Assembly (NCBI GenBank): GCA_038087035.1
Contig: CP051187.1
Location: 5,772,001-5,836,000, forward strand
DNA: 64,000 nt
Source: Gloeotrichia echinulata CP02
GTDB taxonomy: Bacteria > Cyanobacteriota > Cyanobacteriia > Cyanobacteriales > Nostocaceae
Direction: 5' to 3'
Part shown: positions 1-8,273 of the stretch, piece after piece
Numbering within the stretch: the first letter of the stretch is position 1
How the letters are laid out: each line of letters begins with the position of its first letter
Translations under genes and position numbers: made by a program
The notes under the pieces: generated by a model
What the model saw: the letters and a program-made list of their open reading frames with translations, nothing else
Told to the model about the DNA's origin: nothing
Databases searched by the model: none

Positions 1-810
1 CTTATAGGTTATGCATTAGGATCTGCCAAGCTGATTAATCAAGGTAATGAAGCCCTAGTGGAACGATTAGGGAAGTATCATCGCAAACTTAAGCCCGGAT
101 TGAACTTCATAGTTCCCTTCGTCGATCAGATTGTGATGGAGGATACAACACGAGAGCAGCTTTTAGACATCAAGCCTCAAAACGTGATCACCAGAGATGG
201 CATTTACCTGGAAGTAGATGCTATTCTCTACTGGCGGATTAGAGATATACAAAAAAGCTTTTATGAAATTGACGACCTCCAAGCATCCTTGAACCAGCTA
301 GCGACAACCACACTCCGAGAAATTATTGCCCAAAGATCCTTGGAGGAGGCTACTATGTCAAGAGCTGATATGGACAGAGCTATATTAGAGCAATTGAATC
401 CGATCACGACAGATTGGGGAGTCGAGATTATCCGGTTAGATATTCAGTCCATTAACCCGCCCGAAAGTGTGCGGAAGTCAATGGAAGAGGAGCGAGCCGC
501 TGAAATCAAAAAACGGGCGGTAATTTCCGCAGCAGAAGGAGAAAGACAAGCTGCGATTAAGAAAGCAGAAGGAACTAGGACTTCAGTGGAGATAATTGCG
601 GAGGCTTTACGGGCGCATCCTGAAAGCAAGGAAATCTTGCGCTATCTTGTCGCTCAAGATTATGTCCAGGCCAGCCAAAAACTCGGTGAGAGCAATAATG
701 CCAAAATTGTCTTTGTTGATCCAGCCAACTCCACAGAAATGTTTCAGGAGTTGATTGCTGAGTCTGTAGTTCACGACCCTAATGGTAAAAACTCCGAAAA
801 TGGTGTTTAG
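1..810 (+). CDS. Stomatin-like SPFH/Band 7 protein (5' end outside window)
   Basis: The frame is open from the first base of the window, so the gene starts upstream. The visible part begins with a hydrophobic stretch and the stomatin signature QGNEALVERLGKYHRKLKPG, followed by the Band 7 core (VITRDGIYLEVDAILYWRI) and an alanine/glutamate-rich helix (EEERAAEIKKRAVISAAEGE) that ends the SPFH fold. Family members are membrane-anchored, oligomerising scaffolds, often partnered with NfeD-type proteins; none is visible downstream. A GTG at position 58 could be taken as a start but would remove conserved residues. Family assignment is strong; the substrate or partner is unknown. Confidence 0.9.
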   Translation, partial: LIGYALGSAKLINQGNEALVERLGKYHRKLKPGLNFIVPFVDQIVMEDTTREQLLDIKPQNVITRDGIYLEVDAILYWRIRDIQKSFYEIDDLQASLNQLATTTLREIIAQRSLEEATMSRADMDRAILEQLNPITTDWGVEIIRLDIQSINPPESVRKSMEEERAAEIKKRAVISAAEGERQAAIKKAEGTRTSVEIIAEALRAHPESKEILRYLVAQDYVQASQKLGESNNAKIVFVDPANSTEMFQELIAESVVHDPNGKNSENGV

Positions 811-865
811 GGACTTTCAATTAAAAAAATCTGTAATTTGTCTGACTTTTCACGGGATCTGGAAA

Positions 866-985
866 ACCTCTCTCCTACAAGGGGAGAGGCTTTGAATTTT
901 TCCCCAACCCTAGTACTCTGTCAAGATAAAAATGATGGACTGTAGTGCGGGCATCTTGCCCGCGTGAGCGAGACGCTCACACTAC
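866..985. repeat. Intergenic hairpin repeats
   Basis: Two dispersed repeat types follow the SPFH gene. Around 868-892 is a CCTCTCTCC/GGAGAGG hairpin that recurs near 31180-31206. At 942-985 is a double hairpin bounded by GTAGTG/CACTAC, with one stem GCGGGC/GCCCGC and one GTGAGCG/CGCTCAC. Neither has a T-tract typical of an intrinsic terminator, although the first could help end the upstream transcript. Confidence 0.6.
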
Positions 986-1053
986 CAAAAATCCCTCAAA
1001 ACAAAATTGCAAAACAAAATTGACAGACTACTAGCAGCTGGTGGCGAATAGAG

Positions 1054-1210
1054 TTGACATACTCCCTGATCTGAAAGTTCAGGGATTCTGGATTCAAACA
1101 GCAATAGCAGGCATAGCCCGTCTTACATCACCTAGCCCGACAGACAATGCCCTGCCTGTTGCCACTATTTTACCAAAAAGCCGTCCTAGAAGGACGGGGC
1201 TTTAGACCCA
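1054..1210 (+). mobile_element. Non-autonomous IS200/IS605-like element with IsrB-type ends
   Basis: The left end starts at TTGAC (1054-1058) followed by a hairpin (CTCCCTGA/TTCAGGGA). The right end has the perfect hairpin CCGTCC-TAGA-AGGACGG (about 1181-1197) and finishes at GACCCA, before a T-run. The same right-end hairpin closes the isrB element near 27189-27205 and two other short elements (55660-55831 and 61653-62096). There is no ORF inside, so the element could only move with a transposase supplied in trans. The exact right boundary is uncertain by a few bases. Confidence 0.65.
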
Positions 1211-1257
1211 GTTTTTTTGGTAAGACCCATTTGGCTATGTGAGCTTGATTATGGTTT

Positions 1258-1281
1258 GGGGCGCAAGGCTTTGCGCCCCTA
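1258..1281. repeat. Dispersed palindrome of the GGGGCGCAAGG type
   Basis: A near-perfect palindrome (GGGCGCAAGGCTTTGCGCCC). Related copies with GCAAGG or CACGGC cores occur at 11163, 20010, 28658, 32889, 47279, 48227 and 52431. All but the 32889 copy are intergenic; that one lies inside a coding sequence. Confidence 0.6.
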
Positions 1282-1401
1282 CAGATCATCGAACGACGCC
1301 AAAAACCCTGATTTTCTCTGATAATTTATTTTTTTGTTAAGTAAGTCGGTAATTGCACCGAACTATATTACAAAACGTAAATATTCCCCAAACCCTTACC
1401 G

Positions 1402-1462
1402 ATGACAAATGACAAATGACAAATGACAAATGACAAATGACAAATGACAAATGACAAATGAC
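1402..1462. repeat. Heptanucleotide tandem repeat (TGACAAA)n
   Basis: About eight tandem copies of TGACAAA just downstream of folP. This is the STRR type of repeat known from heterocystous cyanobacteria. The same heptamer array reappears at 27770-27848, 60595-60680 and 63545-63575. Confidence 0.85.
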
Positions 1463-1522
1463 GACCAAAGCAAGTAAGGTTTATTTGCGCCTACCTACTT
1501 AGTTCCTTGGTTATTTTGGCTT

Positions 1523-2353
1523 CTACTGTCGCCAGATTGCATCAGCCACCAGCGACACTTCGCGGATTTCTCTGACATCGTGAACTCGGAGGATATCCGC
1601 ACCATTAAAAATAGCCGCACAACAAGCTGCTGCTGTTCCCCAAACTCGCGCTTTGGGATCTGGTTGGTTTAAAATGCGACCAATGAAACTTTTACGAGAT
1701 GCTCCGATTAAAATTGGGCAATTGAGCGCTTTTAATGACCGCAAGCGGCGCAAAATTTCTAAATTTTGCTCATAATTTTTAGCAAAGCCAATCCCAGGAT
1801 CAATAATAATTTTCTCCGGCTTAATCCCTGCAGCAGTTGCAGCCGTAATTTGTTGTGACAAAAAACTAGAAATCTCTGCCATTAAATCTTGATAATCAGT
1901 CAGTTGTTGCATAGTTTGCGGGTTTCCCCGGATATGCATTAGCGCAATTGGCACATCTAAGCTGGCGACTGTTGGCAACATTTCAGCATCAAATGTACCG
2001 CCAGAAATATCATTAATCATATCTGCCCCAGAGGACACAGCGGCTTTAGCGACAGTAGCCCTAGTTGTGTCTACAGAAATCGGTGTTGAAATCTCTTGGC
2101 GTAAGATTTGCAACACCGATAGCACCCGTTCAAGTTCTTCTGCAAGGGTGATTTGTTTAGCCCCTGGTCGAGTTGATTGACCACCCACATCGATAATATC
2201 AACACCAGCAGCTACCATAGCTTGAGCTTGTGCTAAAGCAGTAGTGGTAGAGTTAAACTCACCACCATCACTAAAGCTATCAGGCGTGACATTTAAAACG
2301 CCCATAAGATAACTTTGCTGTCCCCAGTGGAAACAGCGATCGCGAATCATCAT
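1523..2353 (-). CDS. folP: Dihydropteroate synthase
   Basis: Condenses 6-hydroxymethyl-dihydropterin pyrophosphate with p-aminobenzoate to give dihydropteroate in folate synthesis; cytoplasmic TIM barrel. Hallmarks are MGVLNVTPDSFSDGG near residue 17, DVGGQSTRPGA near 55, NDISGG near 115, the IIIDPGIGF loop near 185 and IGASRKSFIG near 218. The length of 276 aa is normal. The start is one of two adjacent ATG codons preceded by GGGAGG at good spacing. Transcription runs from the tpiA side, but an IscB element now lies between tpiA and folP, so the native leader is probably changed and the ribosome site lies only about 15 bases from the element end. Confidence 0.95.
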   Translation of the reverse strand: MMIRDRCFHWGQQSYLMGVLNVTPDSFSDGGEFNSTTTALAQAQAMVAAGVDIIDVGGQSTRPGAKQITLAEELERVLSVLQILRQEISTPISVDTTRATVAKAAVSSGADMINDISGGTFDAEMLPTVASLDVPIALMHIRGNPQTMQQLTDYQDLMAEISSFLSQQITAATAAGIKPEKIIIDPGIGFAKNYEQNLEILRRLRSLKALNCPILIGASRKSFIGRILNQPDPKARVWGTAAACCAAIFNGADILRVHDVREIREVSLVADAIWRQ

Positions 2354-2516
2354 CTAAACCTCCCAGGAGACCCCCACTATATCGGTACTCCGATTAGTGG
2401 TGGGAGGAATGGGAGAGAAATTATGTTCGCGTAGCGTGCCGCAGGCAAACGGTTCCTGAACATTTTTCTGCACAGCAGAAACCGTAAGGGAAACAGTTGA
2501 GTAATTTCTAAATCTT

Positions 2517-3800
2517 TTATTGTGCGTAAGAGTAACCATCTTTTTTGTGAATGTGTTTACAAGTTTTGTGACTAATTCCTTGAACTAATCCGTTTCTGGT
2601 CGAGATGTTGAAACTTCCAGTTGTACGAGTTGCTATTCTTCCAATATATTCACCAACTTTTTTACCAGTAGTGACAACAGCCTTAACAATATCCCCAGTC
2701 TGAAAACCAAAATGAAACTTAGTTCTAGAGCAATGTCGATTTGGAAAACCAAATTTATCTGTGCGACACGATTGCCTAGTGCCATGACCGTTAGCTGTAA
2801 TCAACAATGGTTTAACACCTTTAATAATCAATTTTGGCGTTGTTTTCCCAACACAAGCCGCGTCTAACCAGTGAGATTTTTCTAAATTTTGTTGACTACG
2901 ATTGAACTTTGTTAATCCTCCTGAACCTGTTTCTATAGGTAATCCCGTTGCTTTTAATGCGTTCAACAATGCAAACCGAGTTGTGTTTACTGCTGCTGCA
3001 TCGGCTAACGGTCTTTTAGCTTGTGTCAAAATTTTGTTTAATTTTGATGGGTCTTTTTTCAGAAAGTCTTTAATGTCTTTTGTCCCTTTTTTAGTATTAC
3101 ATTTCTCGCAACTTAAGGTAAGATTTGTAATCGAATTTGAACCTCCTTTAGCTCGTGGGTGAATGTGTTCAACCTGAAAAGTCACATTGTTAACACCACA
3201 ATAAGCGCATTGTCTACCCCACTTTTCTAGTAGATATTCTCGCGTCTCGTAACCGGCAAGTGTACCTTGTTGGTATTCTTCACCTTGGATATCTGGGTTA
3301 TGCATTAACTGCATATCAAAGCGAACTAGCTCTTGACTAATAGCCTGTATTGGTGCAAGTTTACGTAATCTTTCAACCCAAGTTTTAATATTCTCAACCC
3401 GACTTTGTAAACTCGGTGGCAACCATTTATCTGGGCGAGTTCTGTTTAAAAACCGTGGTTGTCTGTAACGAGTTTTACGGTTTCTTCTGCTACGTCTTAA
3501 TTGTCTCCTAGAGGTTAGAGCATCTCTAATTGCAAAGCCTCTATGCTTTAATTCAGCAGCAAATACAACTTCTCCAGTAGCATCATCGACTAATGCTATT
3601 CCTGTTGTTTTAGCACCAGTATCAAGCTTTAATCGCAGTGGTGTTACTGGTAAATCAGGATGAGATTTTTTGAGGATGATTGTGAACGGAAATTGTCTAA
3701 ATACCGCTGCTTTTTTGTTCCTTAATAACTGTCTAGCCCTGGCGGGATGAATTGGGTCTAATGGTCTTTTTTCTGTGTCTAAAACAAATACTTTGGACAT
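2517..3800 (-). CDS. iscB: IscB RNA-guided endonuclease (RuvC + HNH)
   Basis: At 427 aa this has the full IscB architecture. An N-terminal PLMP-like segment (VLDTEKRPLDPIHPARARQL, residues 6-25) is followed by RuvC-I with its Asp (KLDTGAKTTGIAL, near 58), an arginine-rich bridge helix (RRQLRRSRRNRKTRYRQ, near 97), RuvC-II (AISQELVRFD, Glu near 157), an HNH domain (CAYCG, then EHIHPRAKGGSNS and CEKCN, near 197-240) and RuvC-III (SHWLDAACVG, near 312). All catalytic residues are visible. IscB proteins are the ancestors of Cas9 and cut DNA guided by an omega-RNA encoded directly upstream, a region that is present here. No frameshift or truncation is seen, so the nuclease is probably intact. Confidence 0.93.
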   Translation of the reverse strand: MSKVFVLDTEKRPLDPIHPARARQLLRNKKAAVFRQFPFTIILKKSHPDLPVTPLRLKLDTGAKTTGIALVDDATGEVVFAAELKHRGFAIRDALTSRRQLRRSRRNRKTRYRQPRFLNRTRPDKWLPPSLQSRVENIKTWVERLRKLAPIQAISQELVRFDMQLMHNPDIQGEEYQQGTLAGYETREYLLEKWGRQCAYCGVNNVTFQVEHIHPRAKGGSNSITNLTLSCEKCNTKKGTKDIKDFLKKDPSKLNKILTQAKRPLADAAAVNTTRFALLNALKATGLPIETGSGGLTKFNRSQQNLEKSHWLDAACVGKTTPKLIIKGVKPLLITANGHGTRQSCRTDKFGFPNRHCSRTKFHFGFQTGDIVKAVVTTGKKVGEYIGRIATRTTGSFNISTRNGLVQGISHKTCKHIHKKDGYSYAQ

Positions 3801-4078
3801 AATGTTCTGCTCATTCGAGCCTCCTTACGGGTAATGTTAGCTTCGACAATGTTAGAGGTCGGTAACTATATTGAGAACACTTCCTTAACCCTTGTACAGA
3901 TGTTTAATCCTCAATTTCTAGAGCAGGGAACTAGCTACGCATTCCCTGGTAGGTCTTTAAACTCCTGCCTCTAACGTAGTACTCAAAGTACTTAGTCTGG
4001 TCAACTGGACTCTTTCAAGCCCCCACTAGATTGCTCTTGTCTACGACACGCTCCGCGAAAGCAATTAGTGGTGGGTGG
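3801..4078 (-). ncRNA. Putative IscB omega-RNA
   Basis: There is no ORF between iscB and the tpiA-side element end, and the 278 bases can form several hairpins when read on the minus strand, including an element-end stem and an arm near GTACTTTGAGTAC. In IscB loci the omega-RNA is transcribed from this position, with its guide taken from sequence outside the element, here the last codons of tpiA. Family and position support the call; boundaries and fold are inferred. Confidence 0.6.
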
Positions 4079-4086
4079 TTGACCTG

Positions 4087-4884
4087 TTATTGGTGTACAC
4101 CGGGAATGACGACTACAGAATAGTTGACAATTCTGGCGAAACTTTCAGCTTCCAAACTCGCGCCACCCACTAAAGCGCCATCAATTTCTGGTTGAGCCAT
4201 GATCTCATCAATATTATTTGGCTTGACTGAGCCGCCATATTGAATCGAAACATGAGGATTACTCAACTGACTACGAATTAAGCGAATGACTCGATTAGCT
4301 TCCGTAGATTCACAAGTATCACCTGTGCCAATTGCCCAAATTGGTTCATAAGCAATTACTAAATTATTTTGATCAATATCCACCAAGTCTTTTTCTAGCT
4401 GGCTGATAATCAGCGATTCCGTCTTTCCCCCATCCCGTTGTTCTTTAGTTTCGCCGACACAGAGAATTGGCGTCAAACCGTACTTTTGCGCCGCTTTTAG
4501 GCGTAAATTAACAGTTGCGTCTGTTTCGCCAAAATATTGGCGTCGTTCACTATGACCGACAATTACATAACGCACACCAATTTCTTTGAGCATGGGGCCA
4601 GAAATTTCACCCGTATAGGCTCCATTTTCTTCCCAGTGGACATTTTGCGCCCCCAGTTGTACACGGCTACCATGCAAACTCTGTGACAAAATATTTAAGT
4701 CAGTGAAGGGAGGGCACAATACAACCTCCCGATCTTGGGGGGTTTCCTCCAAGGTGGGCAGAAATCCTTGTAAAAACTCTTTGGACTCTGCCTGAGTTTT
4801 GAACATTTTCCAGTTACCGGCAATAACGATTTTCCGCACAGGTGATTTAGTCAAGTTCCTAACGCTACGAGATGCATTTTTCAC
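4087..4884 (-). CDS. tpiA: Triosephosphate isomerase
   Basis: Interconverts dihydroxyacetone phosphate and glyceraldehyde 3-phosphate in glycolysis and the Calvin cycle. Seen: the lysine loop (IAGNWKMFKTQ), catalytic His (VIVGHSERRQYFGE), catalytic Glu (AYEPIWAIGTG) and the phosphate loops (YGGSVKP, GALVGGASL). The ATG at 4884 adds 15 residues before the conserved RKIVIAGNWK; a GTG at 4839 would give a more standard length and may be the true start. The last few residues (VVVIPGVHQ) extend past the usual C-terminus. The gene is followed by the IscB element and then folP. Confidence 0.95.
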   Translation of the reverse strand: MKNASRSVRNLTKSPVRKIVIAGNWKMFKTQAESKEFLQGFLPTLEETPQDREVVLCPPFTDLNILSQSLHGSRVQLGAQNVHWEENGAYTGEISGPMLKEIGVRYVIVGHSERRQYFGETDATVNLRLKAAQKYGLTPILCVGETKEQRDGGKTESLIISQLEKDLVDIDQNNLVIAYEPIWAIGTGDTCESTEANRVIRLIRSQLSNPHVSIQYGGSVKPNNIDEIMAQPEIDGALVGGASLEAESFARIVNYSVVVIPGVHQ

Positions 4885-4910
4885 TTTACTACTTTTTACG
4901 TCCCACCGGA

Positions 4911-4938
4911 TTGGGGATTGGGGATTGGGGATTGGGAA
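4911..4938. repeat. Heptanucleotide repeat (GGGGATT)n
   Basis: About four copies of GGGGATT immediately upstream of tpiA. The same heptamer occurs at 32977-33008, and its complement at 62140-62215. Confidence 0.8.
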
Positions 4939-4975
4939 GGTATAGTCACGAAATTATTTCTCTGTTAGACAATAC

Positions 4976-5277
4976 GCGCTGGCTGTAGCAGCTTCCGTCA
5001 ACCCTGTAGCAGCTTCCGCCTTCACGTTTGCGTGTTTCGCGCTGGCTGTAGCAGCTTCCGTCAACCCTGTAGCAGCTTCCGCCTTCACGTTTGCGTGTTT
5101 CGCGCAGACTGTAGCAGCTTCCGTCAACCCTGTAGCAGCTTCCGCCTTCACGTTTGCGTGTTTCGCGCAGACTGTAGCAGCTTCCGTCAACCCTGTAGCA
5201 GCTTCCGCCTTCACGTTTGCGTGTTTCGCGCAGACTGTAGCAGCTTCCGTCAACCCTGTAGCAGCTTCCGCCTTCAT
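4976..5277. repeat. 63-bp tandem array A (about five copies)
   Basis: The unit GTAGCAGCTTCCGTCAACCC recurs every 63 bases (about 4985, 5048, 5111, 5174, 5237). Each unit contains two related half-units around GTAGCAGCTTCCG. Because 63 is divisible by three, long ORFs appear on both strands; on the minus strand they read as repeats of EAATVCAKHANVKA. A second array at 46916-47250 has a homologous 63-bp unit in the other orientation. Repeats are adjacent without spacers, so this is not a CRISPR. Confidence 0.9.
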
Positions 5278-5404
5278 GTTACCGCAGGGGTGTGGACGGT
5301 TTTTTCATAACGTAGCTGTGAAACTTGAAAATCCGAGGTTTTCCCGATGTTTCTATCAGGAAGTTCCCCACATCGTGGAATTGAACATCTACCTTTTAAT
5401 TCCT

Positions 5405-5728
5405 ATGGAAATTCTCATCAATCTTCTGCTCAACCTTTTGATTATCTATTACTGCATAGTCGCTTTGATACGACTGTTTCAGTATATTCATTGCGAGTGG
5501 CAAACCTTCGTATCCAAGTTTACCAGCCGCCCACGGGGTAAAGTTTCTCGCTCATACCGCACTGACCCCAAAAATAGATACCTCCAAAGCGACTTGCTCA
5601 TTCTGGTCAAAGGTGACGTAGCATTAGCCAAAAGACTTTTGGCACACCAGCGGCGAAAACAACCAGGGCAATCAGATAACTGGTACTTGGAAAAAGTGAT
5701 CTACGACCTAGAGCGCGATCGCCGCTGA
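5405..5728 (+). CDS. Small membrane-anchored protein, unknown function
   Basis: The 107-aa protein has one N-terminal membrane helix (MEILINLLLNLLIIYYCIVA) followed by a basic, soluble C-terminal region ending in KRLLAHQRRKQPGQSDNWYL and a helical tail. A longer upstream reading (from 5276) runs into the 63-bp repeat, so the internal ATG at 5405 is preferred. I recognise no named domain. The pattern of one helix plus a charged tail resembles small conserved cyanobacterial proteins of unknown role. No partner is evident nearby. Confidence 0.6.
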   Translation: MEILINLLLNLLIIYYCIVALIRLFQYIHCEWQTFVSKFTSRPRGKVSRSYRTDPKNRYLQSDLLILVKGDVALAKRLLAHQRRKQPGQSDNWYLEKVIYDLERDRR

Positions 5729-5801
5729 CATGAGGGACTAACAAATTCAAAAATATCTCTGTAGCGAATAAACAAATGCCTCGAATGACTGACCAACTTC
5801 T

Positions 5802-6003
5802 GGGACAAGACTATTTATCGGATGCGTCTCGATACCATTCTCGCAGTTGCTGACGTACAATATTTTCCTTTTTGCCCAGTAGTTCTGCTAAAAAAAACTG
5901 AAACTGTTGTTAACCCGCTTGATTGGGTCATTACTATCCCAAAAGTCCACATTGCTAGTACAACTGCTTGAGGCTTTGTGAGATTTGGCATTTTTTCAAT
6001 CAT
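5802..6003 (-). pseudogene. Transposase N-terminal remnant
   Basis: The reading starts MPNLTKPQAVVLAMWTFGIV and, after a frameshift at a run of eight A/T bases (about 5890), continues in another frame as LAELLGKKENIVRQQLREWY up to a stop near 5806. Both pieces resemble the N-terminus of a DDE transposase common in cyanobacteria. The rest of the gene is missing, so this is a decayed fragment. The family is my recollection of the sequence type and not certain. Confidence 0.6.
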
Positions 6004-6473
6004 TTTTCTAGTCTATTCTCTTAATTCCTCACTTTTTATTACTTGCCTTCCCCTGATGCACCCTTAGATATTTTTGCTGAGGACAGTCAGATAAGTATTT
6101 TACCTGCTAAAACATACCTTTGTTAAATACCTACCCTTGAAAGACAATTGATCCCATTAGAGGGTGTTGCCTCAAAAAGCCTATAAAATCTTTGGGTGTG
6201 GGATCAGACCTACCATTCACCAGAAGAAAATACTTCTTCATGAAATATTTATATGGATTTGATTGACGACGCAGCCGATCACATTATTTAGTCGTGCCTC
6301 GAAAAGCCCATAAAATCTTTGGGTGAGGATTTTCAGACGAGATTGAGTCTGTGAGTCCCAGTTCAAGACTGCAACCTATTTCACTTCTGTTTTTTAGCTC
6401 TTTCCCCATTTGTCAACCTCTGCTAAAAATAACTAGGATCGCAACAGAGGTAAATCCAAAATCCAAGATTGAC
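6004..6473. other. Intergenic region with a direct repeat
   Basis: No convincing gene is visible. A direct repeat containing ATAAAATCTTTGGGTG occurs at about 6182 and again at about 6308, separated by roughly 126 bases. The second copy lies shortly before the GTPase gene and might be part of an old small insertion. Confidence 0.5.
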
Positions 6474-7919
6474 ATGACTTCGACATTACCAGAACCACAT
6501 CACAGCGACTCGCCCAATTGGTCCGAAGAACTAGATAGTGCCATTTTCAGCTTTGAAGACATTCAAACGGAACTCAATTATAAACAAGCACAAACGGCGC
6601 TGCGTAATTTGGTAGCCAGTCTCGACCTCAGCCCCCAAGAAAAAGCCGGCTTGGAAACCGAAATTACTGATTTAGCAACCATGCTCAGTAAATTAGACCG
6701 CATGGTGGTGCAAATTGCGGCTTTTGGGATGGTGGGACGGGGTAAATCTTCTTTACTCAATTCCTTGGTGGGAAAACCTGTGTTTGAAACTGGCCCTTTA
6801 CACGGTGTTACCCGTGATGCCCAGTGTGTAAATTGGAGTATTCATGAAGAAGGGATTGGGGGGTCTTTACGAGTCACCCTACCGGGCACAGGTCAATCAC
6901 AGGTAGAATTAATTGATACACCAGGATTAGACGAAATCGATGGTGAAACCCGTGCTGCATTAGCTGAACAGATAGCAAAACAAGCAGATTTAATTCTGTT
7001 TGTGATTTCTGGTGATATGACAAAGCTAGAACACCAAGCCCTTTCCCAATTGCGCCAAGCTGGTAAGCCGATAATTCTGGTGTTTAACAAAGTAGACCAG
7101 TATCCAGAAGCAGACCGCATGGCAATTTATCATAAAATTAGGGATGACAGAGTAAAAGAGTTAGTCTCGCCCCTAGAAATTGTCATGGCTGCAGCATCAC
7201 CATTGGTAAAAATGGCGATTCGTCGCCCCGATGGTAGCAGGGGTGTGCAATTGCGGACAGGTAACGCCCAAGTTGAAGAACTGAAGCTGAAAATTTTAGA
7301 GATTTTGCAGCGGGAGGGGAAAGCCTTGGTAGCTCTCAACACGATGCTTTATGCTGACACTGTGAACGAGCAATTAGTGCAGCGTAAATTGATAATTCGC
7401 GAACAAGCTGCTAATCAGTTGATTTGGAAAGCTGTCATGACCAAAGCAACGGCGATCGCTCTCAATCCGGTGACAGTTGTAGATATACTTAGTAGTATTG
7501 TTATCGATATTTTTCTCATTTTAGGTTTATCTAAACTCTACGGCATCCCCATGACCGAAACCGGTGCCTTACAATTACTCAAAAAAATTGCCCTGAGTAT
7601 GGGCGGTATTGGTGTCAGCGAACTACTAGCAAATTTAGGTTTAAGTGGACTGAAAACTTTACTTGGTATCTCTGCAACCGCTACCGCTGGTGCGGCTATT
7701 GGACCCTATATATCAGTCGCCCTCACACAAGCAGGTGTAGCTGGTGTTTCTTCCTATGGTATTGGACAAGTGACCAAAGTTTATTTAGCCAATGGCGCGA
7801 CTTGGGGACCAGATGGACCAAAAGCAGTTGTCAGCAAAATTTTAGCAACTCTGGATGAAAATTCTATTCTTAACAGAATTAAAGATGAATTACAAAACAA
7901 GGTAAGATTGAGAAATTGA
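6474..7919 (+). CDS. Era/TrmE-like GTPase with C-terminal DUF697-type membrane region
   Basis: A 481-aa GTP-binding protein. G1 is GMVGRGKSSLLNSL (near residue 88), followed by a threonine-containing switch (GVTRDAQ), G3 DTPGLDE, G4 NKVD and a G5-like AAASP. The C-terminal third has hydrophobic helices (VDILSSIVIDIFLILGLSKL and a glycine/alanine-rich stretch near 400-440) resembling the DUF697 region of membrane-associated GTPases. It probably acts at the inner or thylakoid membrane; its process is unknown. I start at the ATG at 6474, because the upstream extension to 6351 looks non-coding and lacks conservation signs. Confidence 0.85.
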   Translation: MTSTLPEPHHSDSPNWSEELDSAIFSFEDIQTELNYKQAQTALRNLVASLDLSPQEKAGLETEITDLATMLSKLDRMVVQIAAFGMVGRGKSSLLNSLVGKPVFETGPLHGVTRDAQCVNWSIHEEGIGGSLRVTLPGTGQSQVELIDTPGLDEIDGETRAALAEQIAKQADLILFVISGDMTKLEHQALSQLRQAGKPIILVFNKVDQYPEADRMAIYHKIRDDRVKELVSPLEIVMAAASPLVKMAIRRPDGSRGVQLRTGNAQVEELKLKILEILQREGKALVALNTMLYADTVNEQLVQRKLIIREQAANQLIWKAVMTKATAIALNPVTVVDILSSIVIDIFLILGLSKLYGIPMTETGALQLLKKIALSMGGIGVSELLANLGLSGLKTLLGISATATAGAAIGPYISVALTQAGVAGVSSYGIGQVTKVYLANGATWGPDGPKAVVSKILATLDENSILNRIKDELQNKVRLRN

Positions 7920-7972
7920 CCGTAAGTTGTAAGAGGTTGTAAATGGTATAACTAGGTTGTAAGAGGTGTTAT

Positions 7973-8245
7973 ATGTTAGAACCGGAAATGTCTAAAACAG
8001 TTAATACTGGTGTCAAGCTGGATGCCGCGCTTCATGAGCGGCTTAAGGCGCTTAGTCAGGTAAAAGACCGTAGCCCACATTGGTTAATGTGCGTTGCTAT
8101 CGCTGAATATGTTGAGCGCGAAGAGGCTTATGAGCGTGAAAAGCGTGAGGACAGGGAGAGATGGGAGCGCTACCAGGCGAGCGGCAATGCTGTTTCTAGT
8201 GAAGCCGTTGATCAATGGTTGGCTTCGTGGGGTATGAAACTGTAA
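7973..8245 (+). CDS. Ribbon-helix-helix (CopG-type) antitoxin, C-terminus altered by insertion
   Basis: The N-terminal RHH segment (NTGVKLDAALHERLKALSQ, then DRSPHWLMCVAIAEYVERE) is followed by a charged helix, as in antitoxins paired with ParE/RelE toxins. ATGs at 7973 and 7988 are both possible starts. The present C-terminus WLASWGMKL is contributed by a TnpB element. Removing bases 8235-9706 would restore WLASWGNGSESELPCPK with a stop overlapping the toxin start. The current protein may therefore lack its toxin-binding tail and is no longer directly coupled to the toxin gene. Confidence 0.82.
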   Translation: MLEPEMSKTVNTGVKLDAALHERLKALSQVKDRSPHWLMCVAIAEYVEREEAYEREKREDRERWERYQASGNAVSSEAVDQWLASWGMKL

Positions 8246-8273
8246 CTTAATTTCTACCCATCTCTACCCATTG

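Larger units (their letters stand above)
2371..4078 (-). mobile_element. IscB transposon (IS200/IS605 superfamily) inserted between tpiA and folP
   Basis: The element consists of iscB, its upstream omega-RNA region, and a hairpin at each end. The folP-proximal hairpin (2371-2407) has arms CCCCCACTA and TAGTGGTGGGAGG around CGGTACTCCG. The tpiA-proximal hairpin (4020-4075) has the same outer arms, but its loop is enlarged by a short dispersed repeat. The 2371-2407 hairpin is almost identical to the right end of the tnpB element at 30886-30924. No TnpA transposase is present, so mobility would need one in trans. Exact boundaries are inferred to within about 20 bases. Confidence 0.75.

Noticed and set aside
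4976..5277. CRISPR array candidate
   Set aside because: The repeats are contiguous 63-bp units with no unique spacers, and there are no cas genes nearby.
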